Source: Actinomycetes bacterium
Lineage (GTDB): Bacteria; Actinomycetota; Acidimicrobiia; Acidimicrobiales; GCA-2861595
NCBI GenBank assembly: GCA_023264975.1
Contig: JAHFUS010000028.1
Location: 1 to 49,832 of the forward strand
Reading direction: 5' to 3'
DNA: 49,832 bases
Shown piece after piece: positions 32,905 through 40,629 of the stretch (position 1 is the stretch's first letter; each line of letters opens with the position of its first letter). The translations under genes were made by a program, and so were the position numbers. A model generated the notes under the pieces. It made no database searches. It was not told the origin of the DNA and saw nothing but the letters and a program-made list of their open reading frames with translations.

Positions 32905-33993
32905 GTGACCAGCCAGAACACGGCCGTCGAGGCGCTCGGTATCGCCGTCGCCGCCCACGTGCCCGTGCTCCTGTGGGGTGCTCCCGGAACAGGGAAGTCG
33001 TCGGTGATCCGGGCCATGGCCGACGCCATGGGATGGCCGTGTGAGACGGTGATCGCCGCCATCCGGGAGCCGTCGGACTTCTCCGGCCTGCCCGTGGTGG
33101 TCGCCGGGGTCGTCCACTTCGCGCCGCCCCGTTGGGCCGAGCGGCTGTCGGCGTCGGGCCGGGGCCTGCTCTTCCTGGACGAGATCTCCACCGCCCCGCC
33201 CGCCGTGCAGGCCGCTCTCCTGCGGGTCGTGCTCGAGCGGGTGGTGGGCGACATCGAGCTTCCGCCCGACGTCGTGGTCGTGGCCGCCGCCAATCCCCCG
33301 GAGCAGTCGGCCGACGGGTGGGACCTGTCCGCCCCGCTGGCCAACCGGTTCTGCCACCTCGAGTGGGCGGTCGAGCCGGCCGTATTCGCCCAGGGTCTCG
33401 TCGGCGGTTGGGAACCGCCGGACGTGCCGGACCTGCCCGAGGAATGGGAGGCGGGCATCGGTCGCACCCGCAGCCTGGTGTCGGCGTTCGTCACCGTGCG
33501 CCCCGGCCTCACCTGCCAGGTGCCCACCGATGCGGCGCACGCCGGCCGGGGCTGGCCCAGCCCCCGCACCTGGGACATGGCGGCCCGGCTGTGGGCGGCA
33601 GCCCAGGCGTCCGGCGCCAGCACCGAGGCGGAGACGGCGCTCATCACCGGCTGCGTGGGTGAGGGGCCCGGCATAGAGCTGCTGATGTGGGAGATGGACA
33701 TGGACCTCCCCGACCCCGAGGAGGTGCTGGCCGACCCCGACGGCTTCGAGCTGCCCGAGCGGGGCGATCGCACCTACGCCCTGCTGTCGGCGGTGGCATC
33801 TGCGGTGGCGGCCCGCTCCACGCCCGAGCGGTGGCTGGCGGGCTGGCGGGTGCTCGGCCGGGCGGGCGAGAAGACGCCTGACGTGGCCGCCGTGGCCGCC
33901 CGCGTCCTGGCCGGCTGCCGTCCCCCCGGCGCTGTGGCTCCTCCCGAGGTGAAGTTCTTCGCCCCGCTCCTGAGGGACGCCGGACTGTTGTGA
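32905..33993 (+). CDS. MoxR-like AAA+ ATPase
   Basis: 362 residues. The AAA+ core has Walker A GAPGTGKSS (25-33), Walker B LLFLDEIS (Asp92, Glu93), the loop after it (TAPPAVQAALLRVVLERVVG), sensor-1-like VVVVAAANPPEQSADGW and a sensor-2 or lid region (PLANRFCHLEW). MoxR-type ATPases act as chaperones with a VWA-domain partner, loading metals or assembling complexes. The VWA gene follows in the same direction 231 nt later, consistent with such a pair. The C-terminal 150 residues are family-specific helices. Cytosolic. GTG 32905 is fixed by TAGGGT. Confidence 0.9.
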   Translation: MTSQNTAVEALGIAVAAHVPVLLWGAPGTGKSSVIRAMADAMGWPCETVIAAIREPSDFSGLPVVVAGVVHFAPPRWAERLSASGRGLLFLDEISTAPPAVQAALLRVVLERVVGDIELPPDVVVVAAANPPEQSADGWDLSAPLANRFCHLEWAVEPAVFAQGLVGGWEPPDVPDLPEEWEAGIGRTRSLVSAFVTVRPGLTCQVPTDAAHAGRGWPSPRTWDMAARLWAAAQASGASTEAETALITGCVGEGPGIELLMWEMDMDLPDPEEVLADPDGFELPERGDRTYALLSAVASAVAARSTPERWLAGWRVLGRAGEKTPDVAAVAARVLAGCRPPGAVAPPEVKFFAPLLRDAGLL

Positions 33994-34000
33994 TCGGTTC

Positions 34001-34216
34001 GCAACCGGAGGTTGCTCACCGAGTTGGCGGTGCTGCCCGCAGCCGGCAGAGCCGGCAGCAGGCAGCGCTGTCGTTCTCGCCGCCGGCTTTGCCGGCGGTG
34101 GCGCCCAGCCATGGGGGCCGCCTGCCGGCGGCGGCTATGGCCGGTCGCCCTGGCGACGGCGAAGAAGCAGGTGACTATCCCGACGCGGCCCCAGTGGCCG
34201 GTCGCCCTGGCGACGG
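34001..34216. repeat. Cluster of hairpins between AAA ATPase and VWA genes
   Basis: Six inverted repeats follow one another. They are GCAACC/GGTTGC (34001-34015), GCTGCC/GGCAGC enclosing GCCGGC pairs (34032-34066), CGCCGGC/GCCGGCG (34081-34097), GCCGCC/GGCGGC (34117-34132) and two copies of GTCGCCctGGCGAC (34144-34157, 34201-34214). The last two lie inside a 22-bp direct repeat (34138-34159, 34195-34216). The region is open in the VWA frame but the ribosome site argues it is untranslated. Confidence 0.6.
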
Positions 34217-34224
34217 AGGCTCCG

Positions 34225-35475
34225 GTGGTTGACCGCGACGCGGCGGCAGCCCCGGGCGTGGGGCCCGACCCCGCTGCTCAGGCGCCGCTGGATGCGCGCC
34301 GGCTGGCGGTTGCTCGACTGTGGGCGGTGTCGCGCCACCCCTACCTGGCGGCGGCGATCTTCGCTTCGCCTGTGGTGGCCGTACCCGGCCTGGGCAAGGT
34401 GACGGTCGACGAGTCGTGGCGGCTTTACGTCGACCCCGAGCTTGTCGAGCAGTGGAGCGTGGAGGTTCTGGGCAGCCTCCTGGTGCACCACGCCGGTCAC
34501 CTCGTGCGCGACCACGCCGGCCGGGCCCGAAGCCTCGGGGTGAGTGAGCACGTCACCAAGGACTGGGCGCTGGCGGCCGACGCCGAGATCAACGACGACC
34601 TGATAAACACCGGCCTGCGGTTCCCGTCCGAGCCGGTGCTGCCGCAGAAGTTCGGCTGGGAGCCGAGCAGGCTGGCCGAGGAGTACTTCCACTGCGACCA
34701 CCCCGACAGCGAGGCCGAGCCCGACTGCGGTAGCGGGGCCGACGCGCAGACCCGGTCGTGGGAGCTGCTGGCCGACCGCAAGAGCGGCCTGCCGCCGGGG
34801 GAGCGCCACCTCACCCGCGCCCAGGTCGCGTCCGACGTCCTGCGCTACTGCGAAGAGGGCCGGGGCAGGATGTCGAAGAGCTGGCTGCGGTGGGCCGAGG
34901 ACATGCTCGACCCCCAGGTCGACTGGCGGCGCGTACTGGCAGCCGAGATCCGCAAGGGCGTAGGCACCACGGCCGGGCTGGTCGACTACACGTACAAGCG
35001 GCCGTCCCGGCGGGCCGCCGCCAGCCCCGACGTGGTGCTGCCGGCCATGGAACGGCCGGTGCCCGAGGTGGTCGTTCTCTGCGACACGTCCGGCAGCATG
35101 GGCCAGAACCAGTTGGCCCGGCTGCTGGCCGAGGTCGACGGCCTGCTGCGGGGCGTGGGCCTCGGCCGCAGCCGCCTGCGTGTGCTTGCCGTCGACGCCG
35201 CCGTGCACGCCGTGCAGCGGGTGTCGAGCGGCCGGCGCCTCGAGCTGCTCGGCGGCGGTGGCACCGACATGGGCGCCGGCGTCATGGCGGCGGCCAAGCT
35301 GCGGCCCCGTCCCTCGGTGATCGTGGTGCTAACCGACGGCCTCACTCCCTGGCCGGCTGCCGCGCCCAAGGGCATCGCTGTGGTGGTGGGCCTCATCGGC
35401 GGCGGGCGGGCCAAGGGCAATCGCACCTGGGAACCGCCCGGGTGGGCCCGCGTCGTCCACATCGACGCCGCATGA
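34225..35475 (+). CDS. VWA-like domain protein with metallopeptidase-like N-domain (DUF2201-like)
   Basis: 416 residues from GTG 34225, which has GGAGG at 34215-34219. The N-domain resembles the peptidase-like part of DUF2201 proteins. However, the motif reads LLVHHAGHLVRDH, so the catalytic Glu of HExxH is replaced by His (His88-His89-Ala-Gly-His92). The C-domain is VWA-like with a MIDAS motif CDTSGSM near residue 287 and the second acidic site VLTDGLTPWP. Such proteins partner MoxR ATPases. Conserved middle motifs are KDWALAADAEINDDL and KSWLRWAEDML. An inactive peptidase fold that binds metal or scaffolds a complex is my inference. Confidence 0.85.
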   Translation: MVDRDAAAAPGVGPDPAAQAPLDARRLAVARLWAVSRHPYLAAAIFASPVVAVPGLGKVTVDESWRLYVDPELVEQWSVEVLGSLLVHHAGHLVRDHAGRARSLGVSEHVTKDWALAADAEINDDLINTGLRFPSEPVLPQKFGWEPSRLAEEYFHCDHPDSEAEPDCGSGADAQTRSWELLADRKSGLPPGERHLTRAQVASDVLRYCEEGRGRMSKSWLRWAEDMLDPQVDWRRVLAAEIRKGVGTTAGLVDYTYKRPSRRAAASPDVVLPAMERPVPEVVVLCDTSGSMGQNQLARLLAEVDGLLRGVGLGRSRLRVLAVDAAVHAVQRVSSGRRLELLGGGGTDMGAGVMAAAKLRPRPSVIVVLTDGLTPWPAAAPKGIAVVVGLIGGGRAKGNRTWEPPGWARVVHIDAA

Positions 35476-35491
35476 GGGACTGAGGCAGCAC

Positions 35492-36271
35492 GTGCCCGTG
35501 CGTGACCGGTGGTGCCACCACGTGGCGCCGGCCACCGCCGTCATCGCGTGCAACGGCGAACAGCACCGGATCAGCTGGCGGCGGGGCAAGCTCAAGATCG
35601 AGGACCACGACCTGGCTGCCGAGCGCACGATGCTGGCCTTCGGGGGCGACACGCCCGCCTGCCTCCAGGTGATGACCCTGTGGCGGAACCTCCACGCATG
35701 GGCCATGTCCGGCCAGCTCCTGCAACAGATGCAGTCCCGGCTCGGTCCCGACGTGCTGCTGGCGCCGGGCGACCTGCGGCGGGTCAGCGACCTCGGGCTC
35801 CTGCTCACGTGGGAGCGCGAGTGGCGGCGCTCCCGGTACTACTCCGAGCACGGTCGCCTCCTCTACGAGCAGCTCCGGTCGAAGGCCATGAACCCGCTGC
35901 GCGAGCACCTCAAGGTCTGGCTGGCCCGCAACGGGTCGCGCCGGATCTCCAGGATCGACCTCGAGCTCGGCCGCCGGGGCCAGCCCGCCGTGGTGCGCGG
36001 GCAGATGGACTCCGTCGGCGTGCGGGCCGGCGCAATCCTCGGCGTGCAGTGGATGGTGGAGGTCTGGGCCAGGGGACTCGCCGTGGTCGACGGCGCCTTC
36101 GTGCTCGAGGTGTCCGGCGAACCGGCGCGCAGCGTGCCCGAGGTGGTGCGGGTCCGGGCCGTGCGGTGGGACCCGGAGGGCAGCGGGCGTTGGGGCCCCG
36201 TGGCCGCGCCCGCTGTCGTCCGGCGCCTTCCGGCCGGTGAGTGCCGCCTGGAATGGGAATCCGGCCCGTAG
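35492..36271 (+). CDS. Unrecognised protein, third gene of the AAA-VWA operon
   Basis: 259 residues, GTG 35492, 16 nt after the VWA stop and clearly co-transcribed. No signal peptide or membrane helix. The N-terminus has CHH and CNGEQHRISWRRGKLKIEDHD, beta-like. The middle is helical and Trp/Arg-rich (LLLTWEREWRRSRYYSEHGR). The C-half is strand-rich (GAILGVQWMVEVWARGLAVV, EVVRVRAVRWDPEG). I recognise no domain. By position it may be an adaptor or client of the ATPase-VWA machine. Confidence 0.75.
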   Translation: MPVRDRWCHHVAPATAVIACNGEQHRISWRRGKLKIEDHDLAAERTMLAFGGDTPACLQVMTLWRNLHAWAMSGQLLQQMQSRLGPDVLLAPGDLRRVSDLGLLLTWEREWRRSRYYSEHGRLLYEQLRSKAMNPLREHLKVWLARNGSRRISRIDLELGRRGQPAVVRGQMDSVGVRAGAILGVQWMVEVWARGLAVVDGAFVLEVSGEPARSVPEVVRVRAVRWDPEGSGRWGPVAAPAVVRRLPAGECRLEWESGP

Positions 36272-36322
36272 GCTCCGCGTTGCCAACCAGACCGTCTGAT
36301 GCCCCGCCCCGGGTCGCAGTGC

Positions 36323-36463
36323 TCAGACGAAGGTCCAGCGGGTGGCGGTGTCGGTGAAGGACTCCTCGATCATCCCGAACGCCGCCGGCGGGCGGACGGC
36401 GATGAGCGGGTTGGTTGCCAGGTCCGGTGGCGCTGCTCCCGGTTGCGGCTGGACGCGCGCGGG
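36323..36463 (-). other. In-frame open tail (46 codons) after the TAG of the DUF4272-like gene
   Basis: Directly after the TAG at 36464-36466 the same frame stays open for 46 codons to TGA 36323-36325. The translation looks protein-like (PLIAVRPPAAFGMIEESF, then TDTATRWTFV). It may be a readthrough extension, a nonsense-split C-terminus or a relic of another gene. It fills almost all of the space to the convergent operon. Confidence 0.35.
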
Positions 36464-37522
36464 CTACACGCCGGTGCTGGAGTAGGTGCCTCCGGACATG
36501 AGCCACTGGCAGGCCCGAAGGCGTTCGGTGGTGATGCTCAGGGTGACGTCGGCGGCCGCCTCGCCATCGGCGGCGGCGCGCAGCTTGCTGTGGATGGCGC
36601 GGTGACGCTCCGCCTCGGCCTCGACGCCCAACTGGAACCGCCGCCTGCCCAGGTTGAGCACAGCCAGGGTCTTGGCTGCGTCCGGGAAGCAGAGGAGCCC
36701 GCTGAGGTAGGTGGGGTCAGCCGCCTCGTCTTGGGCCGGCAGTTCGTCGATGAGTTCGAGCGCCCACGCCAGCACGGTTGCGCCCTCCACCTGCCAGCTC
36801 CCGTAGGCGAGCTCGGCATCGTCGAACTCGCCGGCCGGCCGTTGGAGGAACGCCAGCTCGTGTGGCTCCAGCTCGTTCGTGAGGCCGACGGACTGGACCC
36901 AGCGGGTGATGCCGTCGCGCGCCTCGGCGAGGTCGCGACCGTCGTACTCGGTGAGGGCGCGGGCGGCCACGGCGAGGAGCGCCACCAGCCGGCCCCGGAT
37001 ACGGGCCAGCGAGGGGTCGACGGGCGTGGGCCCTTCGACCAGGAGGCGCTCGGTCGTGCCCAGGACCTCACCGGTCATGGAGACGAGACGGCCGTTGTGG
37101 AGGTCGAGGACGAAGCCGTCGACCCGTGCCGACACGTCGAGGGCGAGGTGGGTGAGGGGGCCGGTGGTGCGTAGGTGCGCGGGGTCGAGGGAGCTGAACG
37201 AGATGCCGATCCGCAGGTCGGGAATGGTCGCCAGCACGCCGTCGAGGCCGGGCCCGCGGACCGACCGGACGATGTCCTGGCGGACCGCCTGGCGGGCCTC
37301 GCTGCGCCCGGCGTCGAAGCCGGCGCCGTCCACTTCCACGATCAGGCTGGGCGGCCCCTGGCGGAACATGCCTTTCCTGCCGCCCACCGTCACCACGTAC
37401 AGCGGCCGGACCCTCTCGACGTGGGCGCCGGTGAGGGAGCGGGCGATGACCAGGGCGACCTCTTGGGCGTCGCCCCGGCGGCCGTACACCCGCAGCGGGC
37501 CCTGAAGGGTGGCGGTGGCCAC
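36464..37522 (-). CDS. DUF4272-like protein
   Basis: 352 residues, last of a three-gene leftward unit. The N-half is strand-rich (LRVYGRRGDAQEVALVIARS, RVRPLYVVTVGGRKGMF) with no known fold. The C-half shows the DUF4272 pattern: RLVALLAVAARALTEYDGRD, then LTNELEPHELAFLQRP, WQVEGATVLAWALELIDELP, ending ERHRAIHSKL. The function of DUF4272 is unknown. GTG 37522 starts 11 nt after the upstream stop, with no ribosome site. The gene ends in TAG with an open in-frame tail (36323-36463), described separately. Confidence 0.7.
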   Translation of the reverse strand: MATATLQGPLRVYGRRGDAQEVALVIARSLTGAHVERVRPLYVVTVGGRKGMFRQGPPSLIVEVDGAGFDAGRSEARQAVRQDIVRSVRGPGLDGVLATIPDLRIGISFSSLDPAHLRTTGPLTHLALDVSARVDGFVLDLHNGRLVSMTGEVLGTTERLLVEGPTPVDPSLARIRGRLVALLAVAARALTEYDGRDLAEARDGITRWVQSVGLTNELEPHELAFLQRPAGEFDDAELAYGSWQVEGATVLAWALELIDELPAQDEAADPTYLSGLLCFPDAAKTLAVLNLGRRRFQLGVEAEAERHRAIHSKLRAAADGEAAADVTLSITTERLRACQWLMSGGTYSSTGV

Positions 37523-37533
37523 GGGTTCGGTCG

Positions 37534-38019
37534 TCAGCGGGACATGGCCTGGAAGGCCAGGATCGAGGCGGCGATATCGCCCAACGCTTCGGCCGGCGTG
37601 GCGGTGCCGGCCTCCCCGCAGTACCGGGCCAAGGCGACGAGGTCGCCCGGCTCGGGCCGGGCGTCGGCCGTCACCAGCGACAGGGCGCTCGGGTAGCCCA
37701 GCTCGGCCCGCAGACCGTGGTCGTCTTTGACGACGGCGCCCCACAGCGCCACCTGCCCCAACACCAGGGGCTCGGCCGGCGCCATGCACAGGCCCTGCTC
37801 GCGCAGGACCTCGAGGCTCGGTTCGGCGTGGATGCCGCAGGCACAGCCCGGGGCGGGCGCCCGGTGGCCGCCGATGAGGCAGCGGGCGACCTGGGGCTCG
37901 TCGGGCCGCCACACGATGTGGCGGTGGGTCACCGAGCGCAGGAGGCCGTCGGGCCGCAGTTGCCAGTAGCGCCACCCGGTGACGGGGGAGGACTCGGGCC
38001 GTTGTTCGGTGGTGGTCAG
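37534..38019 (-). CDS. Unknown protein, probable CTG start overlapping upstream stop
   Basis: 161 residues if started at CTG 38019. The GWRYWQLRPDGLLRS start and the APAPGCACGIHAEPSLE motif match a widespread actinobacterial family of unknown function that begins with GWR-like and contains a PGCxCGI element. No ATG, GTG or TTG precedes the GWR motif in a reasonable place; the first GTG inside lies after it. The CTG forms a CTGA overlap with the stop of the upstream gene, like the ATGA and GTGA overlaps elsewhere here. I infer coupled initiation at CTG. Confidence 0.65.
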   Translation of the reverse strand: MTTTEQRPESSPVTGWRYWQLRPDGLLRSVTHRHIVWRPDEPQVARCLIGGHRAPAPGCACGIHAEPSLEVLREQGLCMAPAEPLVLGQVALWGAVVKDDHGLRAELGYPSALSLVTADARPEPGDLVALARYCGEAGTATPAEALGDIAASILAFQAMSR

Positions 38020-38375
38020 GCCGAGGGTCCCTCCGGCTCGGGGAGGTTGAGCCAGCGCCCCGTCTCCGGGTACAGCGGGTCGACCTCGCAGTACGACTCC
38101 GGCTCGGCCTCCCACATGACGGACGCCACCGCCCAGCACTCGTCGTGGAACGCCATCGGTGCCGGGCACATCGACGAGGCGACCGCCAACTCCTCGCGAT
38201 GCCCCTCGCCCGGGGGCACTTCCCTGCCGCACGCATCGCACATGTCACCGGGACGCGCCACCGCAACATCAGGCGGACGCGCCACCGCAACATCAGGCGG
38301 ACGCGCCACCGCAACATCAGGCGGACGCGCCACCGCAACATCAGGCGGACGCGCCACCGCATCAGACGCATTCAC
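38016..38375 (-). CDS. Octapeptide-repeat protein with Cys-rich domain
   Basis: 119 residues from GTG 38375. After NASDA come four exact VARPPDVA octapeptides and a fifth broken one (VARPGDM), encoded by a 24-bp tandem repeat. A Cys-containing domain follows (CDACGREVPPGEGH, MCPAPMAFHDECW), perhaps a zinc site, and an acidic Pro-rich end. The repeat is likely extended and disordered. The domain is unfamiliar. TAGCAT ends 7 nt before the GTG, so the transcript is probably leaderless. First gene of a three-gene unit with a CTGA overlap to the next gene. Confidence 0.7.
   Translation of the reverse strand: MNASDAVARPPDVAVARPPDVAVARPPDVAVARPPDVAVARPGDMCDACGREVPPGEGHREELAVASSMCPAPMAFHDECWAVASVMWEAEPESYCEVDPLYPETGRWLNLPEPEGPSA
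38251..38361. repeat. 24-bp tandem repeat encoding VARPPDVA
   Basis: Four identical 24-bp units (38251-38274, 38275-38298, 38299-38322, 38323-38346) and a 15-bp partial fifth. The frame is kept because the unit is 8 codons. Identity at silent positions shows recent duplication rather than protein-level selection. Two of the three genes flanking it depend on this region's promoters. Confidence 0.92.
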
Positions 38376-38381
38376 GCCTCC

Positions 38382-38388
38382 TATGCTA
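38382..38388. promoter_or_regulatory. Overlapping divergent -10 boxes
   Basis: The 7-bp TATGCTA contains TATGCT on the plus strand (9 nt before ATG 38397) and TAGCAT on the minus strand (7 nt before GTG 38375). Only one polymerase can open it at a time, so the two operons should compete. Confidence 0.55.
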
Positions 38389-38396
38389 CCGCCGCC

Positions 38397-39419
38397 ATGG
38401 CATCTACAGCGGTCGTAACCGGAGGACGAGGGTTCATCGCGTCCCACCTGCTACCCGCCCTCGTGTCCTCCGGTTGGGACGTCCGGACCTGCGGCCGGCG
38501 GCCCCGTCCCGACGACCTGGCAGGCGAGATCGGCTACTGCCAGGTCGATCTGGCCGACTCCTCGGCCGACCTGGCACCGGTCGTCGACGGCGTGAGCCAC
38601 GTGTTCCACCTGGCCGGCGCATCGAGCTCGCGCTCGTCCGAGGACGAGATGTTCCGCAATAACGTCGACGCCACGGCGCACCTGCTCGACGCCGTCTCGG
38701 CGGCCGGGGTCGAGGTCGTGGTGCACATGAGCTCGACGTCGATCTACGGCGAGGACGAGCAGCTGCCGTCGCCTGTCCCTGAGACGGTGCAGCCGGCGCC
38801 GAGCCGGGCGTACGGCAAGGCCAAGTGGCAGACGGAGCAGGTGGTGTGGCGGGCCGTCGAGGCCGGCCTGCCGGCGGTCGTGCTGCGCCCCGTGTCGGTG
38901 CACGGCGCGGGCGCGACCAAGCTGCTGGCCAGCGCCATGCTCGATGTCGCCATCGAGCGCTACGCCGGGCTCGGCACCGTTGTGGTCGGCCCCACGCCCG
39001 TCGAGCAGCGACTCCTCCACGTCGACGACGTGGTGGCCGCCACCTTGTACCTCGCCGACCACGCTCCCGCCCGCGGCCGCGCCTTCAACCTGGCCATGCC
39101 CCACTACCCGTCGAGTCACGAGGTCGCCGCCCTCCTGGCGGACGAGCTCGGCCTCGGCTTCGAGGTGGTCGACGACGCCGACTGCGGCCCGTCCACCGAG
39201 GAGCGGGCCGCCGCCCGCGTCCGCATGCTGGCCGAGGGGATGACGGACGACATCCTGTTCACGCCGGAGCGGTTCCGCTTTATGCGCAAGGCCAACCGGA
39301 ACAACCGCCTCGACCTTGGCGCCCTGCTCGGCACCGGCTTCCGGCTCGGCCAGACCGACCTCAAGGACGCGGTGGCCGAGCTCGGCGCCTGGTACGGCGA
39401 GCGGCGCTGGATCCTCTGA
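38397..39419 (+). CDS. NAD-dependent epimerase/dehydratase (extended SDR)
   Basis: 340 residues. The Rossmann motif is TGGRGFIASHLLPAL, with an unusual Ala in place of the final Gly of GxxGxxG. Asp in VDLAD, the segment HLAGAS, Ser in MSSTSIYG, and the active pair Tyr/Lys in YGKAK (RAYGKAKWQTE) follow. The late family motif is HVDDVVAATLYLAD. It should act on a nucleotide sugar or similar alcohol in the cytosol. Substrate unknown. ATG 38397 fits the TATGCT box. It is divergent from the repeat-protein operon and ends before a hairpin at 39429-39471. Confidence 0.88.
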   Translation: MASTAVVTGGRGFIASHLLPALVSSGWDVRTCGRRPRPDDLAGEIGYCQVDLADSSADLAPVVDGVSHVFHLAGASSSRSSEDEMFRNNVDATAHLLDAVSAAGVEVVVHMSSTSIYGEDEQLPSPVPETVQPAPSRAYGKAKWQTEQVVWRAVEAGLPAVVLRPVSVHGAGATKLLASAMLDVAIERYAGLGTVVVGPTPVEQRLLHVDDVVAATLYLADHAPARGRAFNLAMPHYPSSHEVAALLADELGLGFEVVDDADCGPSTEERAAARVRMLAEGMTDDILFTPERFRFMRKANRNNRLDLGALLGTGFRLGQTDLKDAVAELGAWYGERRWIL

Positions 39420-39428
39420 GGCGCGCTG

Positions 39429-39471
39429 GCGCCGGCCTTTGCATCCGGGAACCGAGCCCTGGTGCCGGCGC
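39429..39471. terminator. Hairpin between convergent epimerase and CAP genes
   Basis: GCGCCGGC at 39429-39436 pairs with GCCGGCGC at 39464-39471. The loop is 27 nt and there is no U-tract. It may terminate both convergent transcripts. Confidence 0.35.
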
Positions 39472-39509
39472 AACCGGAGTGACGCCCCGTCCTGAGCTTG
39501 CGGCGACGG

Positions 39510-40535
39510 CTAGGCGTAGCTGCGGCGGGGCACTAAGCAGCTCGCCGCCAAGGCGGCCATCAGGAGCACCGTGGCGGTCGCCAGTGGCATGACCGGATGC
39601 CCCGGGGCGGGTGGTGTGGTGGGAACGGCGCTGGAGACGGTGTCGATGTGCAGGACTTCCGGGGCCTCGACCGGAAGGGCCGTGGCCACCGTCGTGGGCG
39701 GCGCCGGGGCGGTCGCGGTCGGCCCAGGAGCGGGAGCGGGCGTGGCCGCCACGGCCGCCTTCCGGGGCACGGCGGGAGCGGCCGCGCGGGGAGCGGCGGC
39801 AGGCCGGGCGGCTGGCGGGGCGCCGGCCGGCTGGATGAAGTCCTGGGTCACGAAGTACCGACCGTCGGGCGCCAGCACCACCCCGATGCCCACCGCCGAG
39901 AAGCGGGGGTTGAGGATGTTGGCCCGGTGACCGGCGCTCGCCATGAGGCGGGCGTGGGTGTTGTCGATGTCGCCGTTGTAGGCCACGTTCTCACCCCGCG
40001 AGACGGCTTTCAGGAGGTTCTTCACAGCCGAGGCGAAGAAGCTGTCGCTGTGGAAGATGTCGCCCTTCTGGGCCATCTCCTGGCTGTGGGCGATGGCGAT
40101 GTCGACGATGTCGTCGCGTGAGGTCAGCCTCGAGAGGCCGGCGCTTTGGCGCTCACCGTTGACCAGGTCGAGCAGGCGCTGGGCGGCACCGGCGACCACC
40201 TGGGGCGTGGCGGGGCTGAGGATCGGGGCCAGCACGGGCGGCGCGGTCACCGGAGGAAGCTGCACGAGTGGTGCGGCGGTGGTCGGCGGCGTGCTGACCG
40301 GCGGAGCGGTGGTGGGCGTGGGCGTCGAGAACCCTATGACGATGCAGGCGGTCCGGTACTGGACCGTGCCGGCGGGGCAGTCGCCGGCGGCGGCGCCACC
40401 GGCCGATGCCAGGCCGGCGGCCATGCTCAGGCCGAGTGCAGCGGTGAGCATGCCGGCGACGCTGCGCCGGGTGCGGCCCCTACCGGTGTGGTGTGAAGCG
40501 TTCCCGCTGCCGTGCGGACTGGTCAACCAGGTCAT
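39510..40535 (-). CDS. Secreted CAP-domain (SCP/PR-1) protein with C-terminal membrane segment
   Basis: 341 residues. A signal peptide (RSVAGMLTAALGLSMAAGLA) follows a basic N-region and precedes a Pro/Thr-rich linker. The CAP domain runs from LLDLVNGERQSAGLSRL through HSQEMAQKGDIFHSDSF (conserved His), GENVAYN and HARLMASAGHRANIL to IGVVLAPDGRYFVTQDF. A second Ala/Pro linker leads to a C-terminal hydrophobic segment (MPLATATVLLMAALAASCLV) and RRSYA, suggesting membrane tethering. CAP proteins bind lipids or are linked to the envelope; no enzymatic role is established. GGGGGGA precedes the ATG. The 94-nt leader contains a GCCTTCC/GGAAGGC stem. Confidence 0.85.
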   Translation of the reverse strand: MTWLTSPHGSGNASHHTGRGRTRRSVAGMLTAALGLSMAAGLASAGGAAAGDCPAGTVQYRTACIVIGFSTPTPTTAPPVSTPPTTAAPLVQLPPVTAPPVLAPILSPATPQVVAGAAQRLLDLVNGERQSAGLSRLTSRDDIVDIAIAHSQEMAQKGDIFHSDSFFASAVKNLLKAVSRGENVAYNGDIDNTHARLMASAGHRANILNPRFSAVGIGVVLAPDGRYFVTQDFIQPAGAPPAARPAAAPRAAAPAVPRKAAVAATPAPAPGPTATAPAPPTTVATALPVEAPEVLHIDTVSSAVPTTPPAPGHPVMPLATATVLLMAALAASCLVPRRSYA

Positions 40536-40629
40536 TGGTCCCCCCTGAGGCGGTAAGCCTTCCTTGGCCTTAGGTGTCGGTTTGGAAGGCCTCGCGTCTT
40601 CAGGTCATTTCTGGGACCACCCGTTCGGA

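Noticed and set aside
34012-34224. Longer start of the VWA protein at 34012
   Set aside because: The added residues are low-complexity and encoded by hairpins; GTG 34225 has a GGAGG site 5 nt upstream.
38251-38361. CRISPR array suspicion
   Set aside because: Units are directly adjacent 24-bp copies with no spacers and are translated as octapeptides.
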